DNA of 64,000 bases from Paenibacillus ehimensis NBRC 15659 (GCF_004000785.1 NZ_BILX01000017.1:42821-106820); one strand, 5' to 3'. Positions 1 to 9,482 are shown, numbered from the stretch's first letter. Translations and numbers: made by a program. Notes: generated from the sequence alone by a model not told the origin.

Positions 1-1
1 G

Positions 2-787
2 TTACCTATTCACCAGGAATTCATTAATCAAGCTATGGAAAGAATCCGTCAGGATAGTCGCCTCACGGGGCTACTTGTCGGTGGTTCCGTCATTCGCGGG
101 ACAGTGGATGCATACAGCGATCTAGATTTGATCGTTGTATATGATATTGCATTCAAGGAAGAGATAATGGAGCAACGCATTCGAATCGCCAATTCGTTTG
201 GCAACCTGCTCTCGGCCTTCACCGGCGAGCATGTCGGTGAACCTCGGTTGGTAATCTGTCTGTATGGACCTCAGCCGCTCCATGTCGACTTGAAGTTCAT
301 CTCCTCATCGGAGCTGGCAGTACGAGTCGAGAATCCGCTCGTGCTTTGGGATCGCGACAATTCGCTACGTTCAATCATCAACGAGACATCACCTTCGTAC
401 CCTACTCCTAATCCTCAATGGATGGAGGATCGATTCTGGGTATGGGTGCATTATGGAGCAACGAAGTTAGGCAGAGGCGAATTATTCGAGTTCATTGATT
501 TACTCTCTTATATACGAAGTGCCGTGCTTGGGCCCCTAATTCTTATGAATAACGGGCATATTCCGTCTGGAGTACGTAGGCTGGAGCAATATGCCGCTCA
601 CGAAATGGAAGAGCTTAAAGAGACGCTTCCGCTCCACAACGCCTCAAGCTGTTACCATGCGCTGAAGGCCTCTATAAAGATCTATAGAAGATTGCGTCAA
701 GATACCGAAGGACTGATACGCAAGGAAGAAGCTGAGCAAGCTGCGATAGTATATCTCGATTCGGTATACGCTAGCGTGCGTAAATGA
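2..787 (+). CDS. Nucleotidyltransferase-domain protein, 5' end outside window
   Basis: Pol-beta/aminoglycoside adenylyltransferase-type nucleotidyltransferase. The signature GGSVIRGTVDAYSDLDL shows the GG-S and D-x-D metal-binding residues. A helical C-terminal half follows, as in the MNT-fold antibiotic-modifying and related enzymes; the substrate cannot be told. The first ATG in the window is at 35, but the frame is open and reads sensibly (LPIHQEFINQA) back to the window edge, and no good SD precedes 35. The true start therefore probably lies outside. It could be an aminoglycoside nucleotidyltransferase or a housekeeping paralogue of unknown target. Confidence 0.75.
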   Translation, partial: LPIHQEFINQAMERIRQDSRLTGLLVGGSVIRGTVDAYSDLDLIVVYDIAFKEEIMEQRIRIANSFGNLLSAFTGEHVGEPRLVICLYGPQPLHVDLKFISSSELAVRVENPLVLWDRDNSLRSIINETSPSYPTPNPQWMEDRFWVWVHYGATKLGRGELFEFIDLLSYIRSAVLGPLILMNNGHIPSGVRRLEQYAAHEMEELKETLPLHNASSCYHALKASIKIYRRLRQDTEGLIRKEEAEQAAIVYLDSVYASVRK

Positions 788-948
788 TATCTTGTTGCTA
801 AGACATATTGGAATGTTTCCTGATCGGTAACAGCATTGGTCATATACAACATTACTCTAACGGGGAACGATAGTCGAATGATAACAGCGGCAGTCTAAGA
901 CTTTATTTTTCAGTCTTGGTCCGCCTCTGTTTGATTTCTTGTGCCAGT

Positions 949-2151
949 CTAATCTTTCTTATTCGTAAATAGTTGGCTTCGGGCAGGCTTGTTTTTCACG
1001 GAAAGCAGCGTAATCGCCATCAGCAGCACAACCCCGGCAACGACCGCAAAGGGAAGCTGCTTATCCAGCCGATAAAGACTCGTGCTGAGAATCGGGGCGA
1101 TCACGGCGGATATGCCTTGCACCGATCCCACAAGACCGGCCACGCCTCCTTGCTGCTCGCGGGCAACCGCCAGGGAAGCACCGGCCATAAAGCCCGGCAT
1201 CATCAGCCCGGCTCCGATGCCAAATAGGAAGAAGGCCGCGTAAAAACCGACAAAGCCGACGGCGAACAGAAAGAGAGCCATGCTGATTATCAGAAGCAGC
1301 GATCCGACGAGGATCAACGGAGTGGGCTGCCATTTCGGCTTTTTCATTTGCAGCCCTTGCGTGACGATCATCGCCACGCCGCTAAGCATCAAGCCGAAAG
1401 AAATCATCCGCGCGGTTTCCTGGGTAGTCAGGGACAACTGATCCTGAAAATAAAAGCCGCCGACCACTTGCAAGGTGACAATACTAAGCATCGTTGCCAG
1501 CCCGGCGAACAAATAAAGGCGGACGCCTTTCTGAAACGGGCTTACCTTCGGAGGCTTCGCCTGAATAACCGGTTTATGAGCCGGGACTAGCAGCAGGACG
1601 AAGACCAGTGCGACGATCGGCAGCAGCGCGCCGATATAAAGCGGCCAGATCAGACCGATGAGCGCGAACGCCCCGGCAATGGCAGGTCCGAGCACGAGGC
1701 CCATTCCGTTCGCTGCGCCGATCAAGGCCATCCCTGCCGACCGGCCCTTTTCATCCGTTACGTCCGCCATATACGCCTGCGCCGACGACGGAACGGCGGG
1801 AATGAACAAACCGACTAAAGCGCGTGCCACAATGAGCAATACGACCAACAGTCCGCCGCTGATGAGCCGCGTCAGTCCGGCATACATCGTGAAGGTGAAC
1901 AGCACGTAGCTCACAAACATGCCCAAGAAGCCGATCACGATGACAGGCTTTCTTCCTTTGGCATCGCTCAGGCCCCCCCATACGGGCGCCATTGCCGCCA
2001 TCGCAACGGATCCCAGCGAAATAATCAACCCCGAATGAGTTTCACTTAACCCTAATTCCCGTATAAGCGGAGGCATCACGGGCGCGATGATCATCAAACC
2101 GACCATCGCGACAAAAACACTGAAAAAAATGCTGAATCGTACTCGTGCCAT
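949..2151 (-). CDS. MFS transporter, drug-efflux (Bmr/TetA-like) type
   Basis: A 12-helix major facilitator of about 400 residues. The loop 2-3 motif GGLSDAKGRKPVIVIG matches the MFS motif A (G-x-x-x-D-x-x-G-R-R/K), and GPAIAGAFA in helix 5 resembles the drug-antiporter motif C (G-P-x-x-G-G). It is expected to be a proton-coupled efflux pump in the membrane; substrate unknown. The longest frame begins with a TTG at 2175, but ATG at 2151 has an AGGGAG upstream and starts the usual MARVRFSIFFS N-terminus, so I chose it. It stands alone, transcribed leftward. Confidence 0.85.
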   Translation of the reverse strand: MARVRFSIFFSVFVAMVGLMIIAPVMPPLIRELGLSETHSGLIISLGSVAMAAMAPVWGGLSDAKGRKPVIVIGFLGMFVSYVLFTFTMYAGLTRLISGGLLVVLLIVARALVGLFIPAVPSSAQAYMADVTDEKGRSAGMALIGAANGMGLVLGPAIAGAFALIGLIWPLYIGALLPIVALVFVLLLVPAHKPVIQAKPPKVSPFQKGVRLYLFAGLATMLSIVTLQVVGGFYFQDQLSLTTQETARMISFGLMLSGVAMIVTQGLQMKKPKWQPTPLILVGSLLLIISMALFLFAVGFVGFYAAFFLFGIGAGLMMPGFMAGASLAVAREQQGGVAGLVGSVQGISAVIAPILSTSLYRLDKQLPFAVVAGVVLLMAITLLSVKNKPARSQLFTNKKD

Positions 2152-2430
2152 CTTCACATCTTTCTCCCTTCGCAAGATCCTTTTTGCAATACTTGCTTTC
2201 TACATGGTAGGAGAAAAAAGGAACGGCAACCACCAAGAAACGGATCATCTATGATGTAAAACGGATTTTCTTCACGCACTTCGGCCAATCGCCGTAAAAG
2301 AATAGCTGTAATTGTTGACTGGCACCGCCGCAGCATATGATCTCACATCCGTACCGGATTTTATTTTCTTTTATGGGGAGGTCGGACTATCGGTGTGCGG
2401 GCATGGAAATGATCACATCCTACAAAACAA

Positions 2431-3291
2431 TTATCTCTCTTCTAAAATATCAATTATTTCTTTGTATATGTCCTTCGCCCATTGTCGTATATACGGATTC
2501 TCATATTGCGATCTTGCGATTTGCAGTGGAGTGTTCCCTTCTCCATCTTTAATGTCTTTCTTTGCGCCATACTCGAGTAATAGTTTAACTAATTCGGGCG
2601 TTGTTCCACTCGCTGCAGTATGAAGTAAAGAGCCTCCATTAGGAAAGCTGCTTGTTTGATTAGGGTCGCCCCCTGCTTCCAGCAATAATTTTACAATGTC
2701 TACATCTTTATAAAAAATAACTGCCGTTTCTAACAACGTCTTCCCGGTATGGGTCCTGGCATTGGGGTTAGCCCCTTGAAGTAAGAGTTTGCTGACGGCT
2801 TGCTTGTCTTTGATAATGATCGCTCTATAAAGCTTAGCGTTTGCGTCTATTAGGATTTCTATGGAGTGGTCGGAGGTGTTATTGTTTTTAGGGTTCCAAT
2901 ATACATCGGCTCCACTAATTTCCGAGATGAATCTTAATGGAACATAGGTAACATTATTGAGTATTTGAGGCGGGACTTCTAAGTTTAAGCTTTTCTCGTT
3001 TACTTGCGCGTTTGGTTCATTAATTTTCATTAAAATGGACGTTCCACTTTTAGTCGCCCGAACGGTCAAACCCTCGCCATACCATTCGAGGTTGTAGCCA
3101 AGCTTCTCTAACAAAGGCCGGACTGGAACAAGAGTGACTCCCGAAATAATCTTCGGCGACGATTCCTCGAAACTCAAGAAATCGTAGTCCATAGTGACTG
3201 TAACGGGAATCTCGGACGATTCCGAATATGATAATTTAGGGTTGAGGAAAAACAAAAGGATAATACCGAATAAAATCATTTTTCTTATCAT
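2431..3291 (-). CDS. Secreted stalk-domain and ankyrin-repeat protein
   Basis: The N-terminus has a short basic region and a hydrophobic core (MIRKMILFGIILLFFLNP), a signal peptide or anchor. Residues about 40-135 form a copper-amine-oxidase-N-like stalk domain (VPVRPLLEKLGYNLEW, then VTYVPLRFISEISGADVYW), common on Paenibacillus surface proteins. Residues about 155-265 hold three to four ankyrin repeats (AVSKLLLQGANPNARTHTGK, VDIVKLLLEAGGDPNQ, ELVKLLLEYGAKKDIKDGEG). Likely a cell-surface binding or scaffold protein. SD AGAGGAG precedes the ATG. It is last in a leftward three-gene unit with gaps of about 22 nt, and the region is AT-rich relative to its flanks. Confidence 0.75.
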   Translation of the reverse strand: MIRKMILFGIILLFFLNPKLSYSESSEIPVTVTMDYDFLSFEESSPKIISGVTLVPVRPLLEKLGYNLEWYGEGLTVRATKSGTSILMKINEPNAQVNEKSLNLEVPPQILNNVTYVPLRFISEISGADVYWNPKNNNTSDHSIEILIDANAKLYRAIIIKDKQAVSKLLLQGANPNARTHTGKTLLETAVIFYKDVDIVKLLLEAGGDPNQTSSFPNGGSLLHTAASGTTPELVKLLLEYGAKKDIKDGEGNTPLQIARSQYENPYIRQWAKDIYKEIIDILEER

Positions 3292-3313
3292 TTACGTACT
3301 CCTCTTCAAAATC

Positions 3314-3529
3314 TTAACCAGACCAAATCCGGTAAAGTAAATATACACTTAGCAAAATTGAAACAACTCCCGACAGTCTGCTGTTTAAAAGTAAAAATTT
3401 TGTATTTTTGGCATTTTTGAAAATATTCCCTAAATTATATTTCAAATTAAATTCTGGCTTGAAAACAGTAAAAAGTCCCCATGCCATCATAAAAAATAAA
3501 AAAGCTGAAAAAACTATTTTACCACCCAT
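3314..3529 (-). CDS. Small two-helix membrane protein
   Basis: 71 residues with a hydrophobic segment at each end (about 5-23 and 50-68) and a polar, lysine-rich middle. The layout, with a KPEFNLKYNL stretch after helix 1, recalls small DUF6199-type membrane proteins, but this is only an impression. SD AAAGGAG lies upstream of the ATG. It sits 21 nt after the 432-aa gene and 22 nt before the stalk/ankyrin gene. One option is an immunity or partner protein for the upstream product, but nothing in the sequence proves that. Confidence 0.55.
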   Translation of the reverse strand: MGGKIVFSAFLFFMMAWGLFTVFKPEFNLKYNLGNIFKNAKNTKFLLLNSRLSGVVSILLSVYLLYRIWSG

Positions 3530-3550
3530 TCTTTTTTAAACACTCCTTTT

Positions 3551-4849
3551 TTATTTAAGATGGTTTACCCAATCTTGATACGTTAGAGGATAACTTGAAT
3601 CGCCCAACCGTCTTACATACAGTTTAATTTCATGTTCATAAGCTGTGCCTAATGTCGGTATAAGTGCATATCCGCCACGGATGCCAATACCCGCACCTAA
3701 AACTGCTTCATAATCTGCATCTTCCAGATCAACAGCTACTTCTCCTTCAACAAAATAAAACCTTCCCATTCCCTTCCCCTGTCCTTGCTTCACATAATGT
3801 TCTAAGTTACCACCATTGTTTATTGATATTCCTGCCGAAGCTGTTAATTGAGCACCCACTTCACCATTAATACCTTTGATTAAGCTAACTGATAACTCTC
3901 CGCTTTGTATTTTCGCTTGTAACCCAACACTTCCAACGAGTGATATGGCAAACTGGCCTTTTACATATGGTTCTACAACTATTCCAGATTTTGTATCTCC
4001 TATTCCACCATTTTTTGTCTTATATATTGTCGACTCTCCTCCATTAATAAAATCTCTTCGGGTAACAGAATCTACGTATTTTAACCTTACCCCATTTGCT
4101 GCGTCATGTGCCGCCTGTTTCTCAGATGCATTTTTAGCCCTAGTAAATGCATCGTAATAAAGCGCCAGCTCTTCTTTATCTTTTTTTGTATAAAGTCGAT
4201 ACGCATGATGATCTATTTGTTCCATTGGTCCATTCGGATCGCGGTCTTTAAATGGGTTCGCATAACTTTCGCCCCAAGAATTCTTGAAGCTCTCAACCTC
4301 GGAAGCAGAAGCAATATGCAATCTTTTTTCGGTCCTTGACTTTTGTTCTTTATCATGCATTAATAATGTCTTTTGTTTTTTTGTACTTAAGCCTGCTTCG
4401 TTCTTTTGATTTTCATTCGAACCAAACTGAATGCTGTCCAATTGGTCTCGCCTTTGTCTTACAACAAGTTCAAACTCTAATACTCCTTTTAAGCCATTAA
4501 CCTGCTCATGATACTTATGAACGTATGCGTGTGTAAACTTGACCTCTCGAATTGTCTTCTCATGTCTCACGATTCGGACGATAACGGTTCGATAATAATA
4601 ATTGTTCGGCCTATACTCGGTAAGTGCCCATGCAAATAGCGTATTGGAGTTATCTGTATCTTGTTCCACAGGGGGGAGTAATCGAAGTGGAATCTCACCC
4701 CATATCTGAAGCGAATGCACCGCATTATAGGCTTTGGCAAAAAAATCTGCCGGGCTTGTATTGAGATAGCTATAGCCAGTAATTTGTCCATTGACAAGCT
4801 CAATCAGCCGACCACCGGATTCTCGTTCAACTCTCAACAATATACTCAT
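3551..4849 (-). CDS. Uncharacterised two-part protein, beta-rich C-terminal domain
   Basis: I do not recognise a characterised family. Residues 1-140 form a compact beta-rich domain ending with YYRTVIVRIVRHEKTIREVK and ELVVRQRRDQLDSIQFG, which recalls tube-protein (Hcp or tail-tube-like) folds; this is tentative. A charged linker (about 140-270) follows. The C-terminal part (about 275-432) is glycine-rich with alternating hydrophobic residues (GSVGLQAKIQSGELSVSLI, AVLGAGIGIRGGYA), as in beta-barrel or pore-like modules. There is no signal peptide. SD GGGAG precedes the ATG. It heads an AT-rich three-gene unit. A carrier domain plus variable C-terminal cargo is possible but unproven. Confidence 0.55.
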   Translation of the reverse strand: MSILLRVERESGGRLIELVNGQITGYSYLNTSPADFFAKAYNAVHSLQIWGEIPLRLLPPVEQDTDNSNTLFAWALTEYRPNNYYYRTVIVRIVRHEKTIREVKFTHAYVHKYHEQVNGLKGVLEFELVVRQRRDQLDSIQFGSNENQKNEAGLSTKKQKTLLMHDKEQKSRTEKRLHIASASEVESFKNSWGESYANPFKDRDPNGPMEQIDHHAYRLYTKKDKEELALYYDAFTRAKNASEKQAAHDAANGVRLKYVDSVTRRDFINGGESTIYKTKNGGIGDTKSGIVVEPYVKGQFAISLVGSVGLQAKIQSGELSVSLIKGINGEVGAQLTASAGISINNGGNLEHYVKQGQGKGMGRFYFVEGEVAVDLEDADYEAVLGAGIGIRGGYALIPTLGTAYEHEIKLYVRRLGDSSYPLTYQDWVNHLK

Positions 4850-5312
4850 ACTGCATATCTCCCTTTTGGCTAACTACTTCCAGCTTCCTACAACTAATTC
4901 CTTATCTTAATTATATCGGACATCCCCATATTCTAGTTAATGTAAATTCTCACACACTTTTGGATATATAGGAATAGAAAATTTCCGAAAACGATCGGGA
5001 GCCTGTTGTTCACGGCTTAACCAAAAATCTATTTTCCATGCATGAATGCAGTAGGATATGGATACAGCATAGAATCGGCATTCAAGATGCCGTCTTTTCG
5101 AACATTCCGACACCTGCTGACCAAGCCCCATCGTCCGAAGCCCTTGTCCGTCCGCCCGATAGCGAAACCATCCAATTCATAGACAAAATGACCATCCATG
5201 TTCAATAGATTGCTATAGATTCGTCATGTTTTTGATGAAAACATCGGCTCTTTATTTACAAGTCCGATGGTATGATGAACATGATCTGTGATCAAAATCA
5301 CCACGAGAGGAG
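4850..5312. other. Intergenic stretch without a supported gene
   Basis: 463 bases between the divergent 432-aa gene and the MocR gene. A 64-aa leftward frame (4937-5131) has no SD and no recognisable domain, so I leave it out. The right end must carry the promoter of the MocR gene. A TATGAT at about 5271 is a possible -10 box, but I see no matching -35. The stretch may contain decayed coding sequence. Confidence 0.4.
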
Positions 5313-5321
5313 ATGAACCTC

Positions 5322-6767
5322 GTGCGACAGCCCGATCGTCACAGCAACCAGCCACTGTATCAGCAAATCGCCGATGACATCGAACGGCGAATTTCATACG
5401 GCGAGTTTCCGCCGGGCAGTCTGCTGCCTTCCGAACGAAAATTAGCCGAGCAATTGGGCGTCAATCGAAGCACCGTGATCCTCGCCTATGCGGAGCTGCG
5501 CGCGCTTGGAATCGTGGAAAGCCGTACGGGAAGCGGAACCCGGGTGAGCAAGTATAAATGGGGAGCAACGCCGAAGCATACCCCGAATTGGCACCGGTAT
5601 GTCGAAGGCGGAAGCTTCCTGCCGAACCTGCCTTTTTTGCGCCGGATCCGGGAAGCTCTTCAACAAGACAGCACGTTGATTGATTTTGCCAGCGGCGAGC
5701 TTGGCGCGGACATCTCCCCGGTAGAAGAGATTAATATGCTTATGGACGAAAACCACTATACGGCCTATCTCGGATACGACAATCCGCAAGGATTTGTGCC
5801 TCTCCGCGAAGCGCTCGTCACGTATTTAAGTCAATACCGGGAGATTCAGACGACCGAATCGTCGATCCTGATCACATCGGGTTCCCAGCAATCTTTGTAC
5901 TTAATTACCCAGTGTTTACTGGCCCCTGGGGATGCGGTCGCCATCGAAGATCCTTCTTACTGCTATTCACTGCCTATGTTTCAATCGGCCGGGCTCCGCT
6001 TGTTCCGTCTCCCGGTCGACGCGAAAGGAATCCGGCCCGAGGATGTTCGCACCCTTTACAAAAAGCACCGGATCAAAATGGTGTTCATCAATCCGAATTA
6101 TCAAAACCCGACAGGCGCTGCCCTCGATGCCGAACGCCGTATCGAGCTGCTTGATGTTGCGAGCGAGCTGGGACTCCCGATCGTCGAGGACGATCCCTTC
6201 AGCTTGACGGCTTATGACGGGACGCCGCCTAAGCCGCTCAAATCCATGGATCCGATCGGCTCGGTCCTCTATATCGGCTCCTTCTCCAAAATCGCAGCGC
6301 CCGGACTGCGCGTCGGGTGGATGGTCGCTCCCCATTCCGTTGTCGAGCGGCTGGCGGATGCCAGGCAGCAGATGGATTTCGGGCTTAGCGTCGTTCCTCA
6401 GCAGATGGCCGCGCAGTTCCTGAAATCTCCGTATGTCCAGCCTCATCTGGACCGTTTGCGGATGCATCTGCTTTACAAGCGGGATTTGGTGATCGGCGCG
6501 CTTCGGAAAGAGCTGCCGGACCTGGTCAGCTTCTCGATTCCGCAAGGAGGGCTGCATCTGTGGTGTAAAATCATCCCCGAGGTGAGCGACAACAAGCTGT
6601 TTGAAGAAGCAATCCGCCATGGAATCGTCTTTGTTCCCGGCAGCGTCTATGGTTCGGATTCCGGGTATGTACGGTTCACTTTCGCACGGCCTAAAACAGA
6701 TGAAATCGTTCCGGGCATTGCCAAATTTGCCGCATCGCTTCGGGCCGTTCTTGGCCAATCCAATTAA
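5322..6767 (+). CDS. MocR/PdxR-type GntR regulator with aminotransferase fold
   Basis: Residues 1-75 are a GntR winged helix (QPLYQQIADDIERRI, then ERKLAEQLGVNRSTVILAYA). The rest is a fold-type I PLP aminotransferase domain with NPNYQNPTG, EDDPFS and the Schiff-base lysine motif SFSKIAAPGLRVGW. Such proteins are PLP- or amino-acid-sensing activators (PdxR, GabR), usually of a neighbouring gene. No obvious PLP target lies next to it. An ATG at 5313 directly abuts the SD GAGAGGAG, so the GTG at 5322, nine bases from the SD, is the better start. It converges on the malic enzyme gene. Confidence 0.9.
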   Translation: MRQPDRHSNQPLYQQIADDIERRISYGEFPPGSLLPSERKLAEQLGVNRSTVILAYAELRALGIVESRTGSGTRVSKYKWGATPKHTPNWHRYVEGGSFLPNLPFLRRIREALQQDSTLIDFASGELGADISPVEEINMLMDENHYTAYLGYDNPQGFVPLREALVTYLSQYREIQTTESSILITSGSQQSLYLITQCLLAPGDAVAIEDPSYCYSLPMFQSAGLRLFRLPVDAKGIRPEDVRTLYKKHRIKMVFINPNYQNPTGAALDAERRIELLDVASELGLPIVEDDPFSLTAYDGTPPKPLKSMDPIGSVLYIGSFSKIAAPGLRVGWMVAPHSVVERLADARQQMDFGLSVVPQQMAAQFLKSPYVQPHLDRLRMHLLYKRDLVIGALRKELPDLVSFSIPQGGLHLWCKIIPEVSDNKLFEEAIRHGIVFVPGSVYGSDSGYVRFTFARPKTDEIVPGIAKFAASLRAVLGQSN

Positions 6768-6821
6768 AAAGGTGAATGAAAGCTTTGTATTCAAAATACA
6801 AGTCTTTTCATTCACCTTTTT
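6766..6821. terminator. Bidirectional intrinsic terminator
   Basis: Long hairpin: AAAAAGGTGAATGAAA (6766-6781) pairs with TTTCATTCACCTTTTT (6806-6821), and inside it CTTTGTATT pairs with AATACAAG. The A-tract and T-tract at the two ends let it act on both strands, serving the convergent MocR and malic enzyme genes. Confidence 0.85.
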
Positions 6822-6845
6822 ACTCTTTATTTAAGCTAACACGCG

Positions 6846-8270
6846 CTAGTTGTCGCGGGAATCCCGGCTGCGGCGCGCTACCCCGGCATCGCAGGCTGCC
6901 GCTATAACCGCCTTGCTGACTTTATCCGCCACCTGATGATTAAATACGCTTGGAATAATATATTGCGCATTTAATTCTTCGTCGCTAACCACGGAGGCAA
7001 TCGCATGGGCGGCGGCAAGCTTCATCGTTTCCGTAATTTGCGAAGCCCGGCAATCCAACACGCCGCGAAACATACCGGGAAAGCATAAGACGTTATTGAT
7101 CTGATTCGGATAATCCGAGCGCCCCGTAGCCATGACACGCACATAGGGCTCGGCTTCCTCCGGCATAATTTCCGGGTTCGGATTGGCCATGGCAAAGACG
7201 ATCGGGTCCGCCGCCATCCGTTTCACATCTTCGATCTTCAGTACTCCCGGACCGGACAATCCGATAAATACGTCCGCTCCTTCGATCACCTCCGAGAGGC
7301 TGCCCCGAACCATGAACGGATTCGTATGCTCGGCAAACCCATTCCAGACCTGATGCGGATAAACGTGTCCTCGAACGATCGCTCCCTGACGGTCAACGCC
7401 GATCAGATCCTTAACCCCGGAGGCCAGTAATATTTTGGAGCAAGCCATTCCTGCCGCCCCGATTCCGCATACGACAACCCGGCACTGCTCCAGCTTTTTG
7501 CCGACAACCTTCAAGGCATTTAATAAAGCGGCGAGGATGACGACGGCGGTTCCATGCTGATCGTCATGAAATACCGGGATATCCAGCTCTTTCTGAAGCC
7601 ATTCTTCAATCTCGAAGCAGCGGGGAGCCGAAATATCTTCGAGATTGATCCCGCCAAATGACGGAGCAATCGCTTTGACAATGCTGACAATTTCATCCGT
7701 ATCCTGCGTGTTCAGACAGATCGGGAAGGCATCAACGCCGGCCATCTGCTTAAACAGCACGGCTTTGCCTTCCATGACAGGCATGGCGGCTTCCGGGCCG
7801 ATATTCCCAAGTCCGAGAACGGCAGAGCCGTCAGAGACGACGGCTACCGTATTTCGCTTGATCGTCAGCGTATGGGCCCGGGAGGGATCTTCATGGATCG
7901 CCATACAAATCCGGGCTACCCCCGGCGTGTAGACACGGGACAAATCATCCCGATTTTTAATCGGCACCTTGGGATGCATTTCGATTTTGCCGCCCAAATG
8001 CATGAGGAAGGTCTGGTCCGATACGTTGATCAGCTTCACCCCGGGAAGCTGTTGAACCGAGGAAACCACGCGGTTAACATCGTGCGGATCGTTCAGATTG
8101 ACCGTAATATCTCTTACGGTTTTTGCAGGGCTTACCCGGTTGGTATCGATCGCTACGATGTCGCCTCCGGAATCGCTTAATGCCGATGCGATAGCACCAA
8201 AGTTAACGACTCCTTGATCGTACTCTAACCGCAAAATAATACTTGTTCCAATTCCGAACGGTGTAGGCAT
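6846..8270 (-). CDS. NAD(P)-dependent malic enzyme with N-terminal ACT domain
   Basis: Oxidative decarboxylation of malate to pyruvate. The N-terminal 80 residues form an ACT-like regulatory domain (IILRLEYDQGVVNFGAIASA). The malic enzyme core follows: YTPGVARIC, the lysine-containing TIKRNTVAVVSDGSAVLGLG, the metal-site EDISAPRCFEIEE and HDDQHGTA, and a Rossmann segment VVVCGIGAAGMA. Length fits ACT-type malic enzymes. Of the two ATGs, 8279 abuts the SD AGAGGAG; 8270 lies nine bases from it and is chosen. Monocistronic, with a shared terminator at its 3' end. Confidence 0.93.
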   Translation of the reverse strand: MPTPFGIGTSIILRLEYDQGVVNFGAIASALSDSGGDIVAIDTNRVSPAKTVRDITVNLNDPHDVNRVVSSVQQLPGVKLINVSDQTFLMHLGGKIEMHPKVPIKNRDDLSRVYTPGVARICMAIHEDPSRAHTLTIKRNTVAVVSDGSAVLGLGNIGPEAAMPVMEGKAVLFKQMAGVDAFPICLNTQDTDEIVSIVKAIAPSFGGINLEDISAPRCFEIEEWLQKELDIPVFHDDQHGTAVVILAALLNALKVVGKKLEQCRVVVCGIGAAGMACSKILLASGVKDLIGVDRQGAIVRGHVYPHQVWNGFAEHTNPFMVRGSLSEVIEGADVFIGLSGPGVLKIEDVKRMAADPIVFAMANPNPEIMPEEAEPYVRVMATGRSDYPNQINNVLCFPGMFRGVLDCRASQITETMKLAAAHAIASVVSDEELNAQYIIPSVFNHQVADKVSKAVIAAACDAGVARRSRDSRDN

Positions 8271-8309
8271 GAGCAGCATCTCCTCTTTTAAGGCATTTTG
8301 ATTCGCAAG

Positions 8310-8846
8310 CTATTTGCGTCCGGACTTAGGCTGAATGCGTTCCATGAAATGGATGAACTCGGAGCGGGTTAGCTCCCCTGAGAACTTCTGCATGATTCGC
8401 CCCTTGTCGTCAATCAGATACGTTGTAGGCAAGCCGCCGATTTTATACCGTTTTTTCACATCGCCGTTTGAATCAAGCAGGATAGGGAGCTTCAAGCGAT
8501 GACGGTCGGCAAATTGGCTTGCTTTTTCCTTCGTTTCTCCCATATTGACCGCAAGGATTTCAACGCCTGGCATCCGTCCGTAGGCTTCGTTCAACAACGG
8601 CATTTCATTGACGCACGGGTCGCACCAGGAGGCCCAGAAGTTCAGAAGAACGCCTGTCCCGTCATAATCGGATAATTGCACCGTCTGCCCCTGTAAATTC
8701 GTTAATGTGAAATCCGGCGCCTTCTTGCCGACCTCTACCTCTTCACGGTTGCCCGCCAGTGCTTGGAATACCGCATAGCCGACGGCAAACAGGATAAGGA
8801 CAAGCATGAGTGCCCGCGTCCAAGATAGGCGTGCAGCTCTCTCCAT
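8310..8846 (-). CDS. ResA/TlpA-type membrane-anchored thiol-disulfide oxidoreductase
   Basis: A single N-terminal membrane anchor (about 11-30) is followed by an extracytoplasmic thioredoxin fold. The active site is FWASWCDPCVNE (C-x-x-C), with the cis-Pro loop in GGLPTTYLIDDKG. ResA-like proteins keep cytochrome c cysteines or copper-site cysteines reduced. It is last in the qox-sco unit, 27 nt after sco, so it probably reduces the Sco CxxxC thiols or an oxidase-assembly client. SD GGGAGGAG precedes the ATG. It could also be a general extracytoplasmic reductase. Confidence 0.88.
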   Translation of the reverse strand: MERAARLSWTRALMLVLILFAVGYAVFQALAGNREEVEVGKKAPDFTLTNLQGQTVQLSDYDGTGVLLNFWASWCDPCVNEMPLLNEAYGRMPGVEILAVNMGETKEKASQFADRHRLKLPILLDSNGDVKKRYKIGGLPTTYLIDDKGRIMQKFSGELTRSEFIHFMERIQPKSGRK

Positions 8847-8873
8847 CCGATCAGCTCCTCCCCCGCCAGAATC

Positions 8874-9482
8874 CTACCGCTGCAGCGCTTGAATATCTTG
8901 CAATATTTGGTCGTATGGCGTATCCGTCATTCCGTCGTACTTGGCAATGACCGTGCCCTCCGGGTTGACCAAAAAAAACGAGGTACCGTGAATGACTTGA
9001 TCGGAGGATGTATCTTTTGCCACAACCGTATTAAACGAACCCAGGACAAAGGTTTTGATCTTGTCGAATGGATATCCGGTTAACGCATGCCAATTCGAGA
9101 AATCCGCGTCAAATTTCTGGAGATAAGCTTTTAACGCTTCCGGATTGTCGCGCTCCGGATCAACGGAGAAGGAGACCAGCTCCGCCTTCACGCCCGCCGA
9201 TTTCAGCCGCTTTTGCAATTCCGCCATGTTGGCCGTCATCGTCGGACATACCGTTGCGCAATACGTGAACATAAAGTCCGCGATCCAGACCTTGCCCTTC
9301 AAATCGGACAAGGACACTGGCTTCCCGTCTTGGTTGACGGCCTCGAAAGGCTTAACCTCGTAACGAAGCGGTTTGGACTTGCCGCTGCCGCATGCGGAGA
9401 CCGCGACAAGAATGAATCCCACTATGATATAGAAGACCGCTTTCTTCACCAACGCTGCTGCATTTGCGGACGACCTGCTCAT
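8874..9482 (-). CDS. Sco1/SenC-family copper chaperone lipoprotein
   Basis: The copper ligands are visible: TYCATVCPTM (C-x-x-x-C) and the distal histidine in VIHGTSFFLV. The N-terminus has a hydrophobic segment ending in a lipobox-like VAVSAC, so it is a lipoprotein on the outer face of the membrane. The longest frame starts at 9512, but ATG 9482 gives a normal signal peptide and overlaps the qoxD stop as ATGA, so I chose it. Sco proteins usually metallate CuA in subunit II; the adjacent subunit II here has no CuA site, which makes its presence odd. Confidence 0.9.
   Translation of the reverse strand: MSRSSANAAALVKKAVFYIIVGFILVAVSACGSGKSKPLRYEVKPFEAVNQDGKPVSLSDLKGKVWIADFMFTYCATVCPTMTANMAELQKRLKSAGVKAELVSFSVDPERDNPEALKAYLQKFDADFSNWHALTGYPFDKIKTFVLGSFNTVVAKDTSSDQVIHGTSFFLVNPEGTVIAKYDGMTDTPYDQILQDIQALQR

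Noticed and set aside
4937..5131. 64-codon leftward frame in the gap before the MocR gene
   Set aside because: No SD, no domain, composition not like neighbouring genes.
5967..6815. 282-codon leftward frame over the MocR gene
   Set aside because: Lies inside a confident PLP/GntR regulator and has no recognisable motif or SD.
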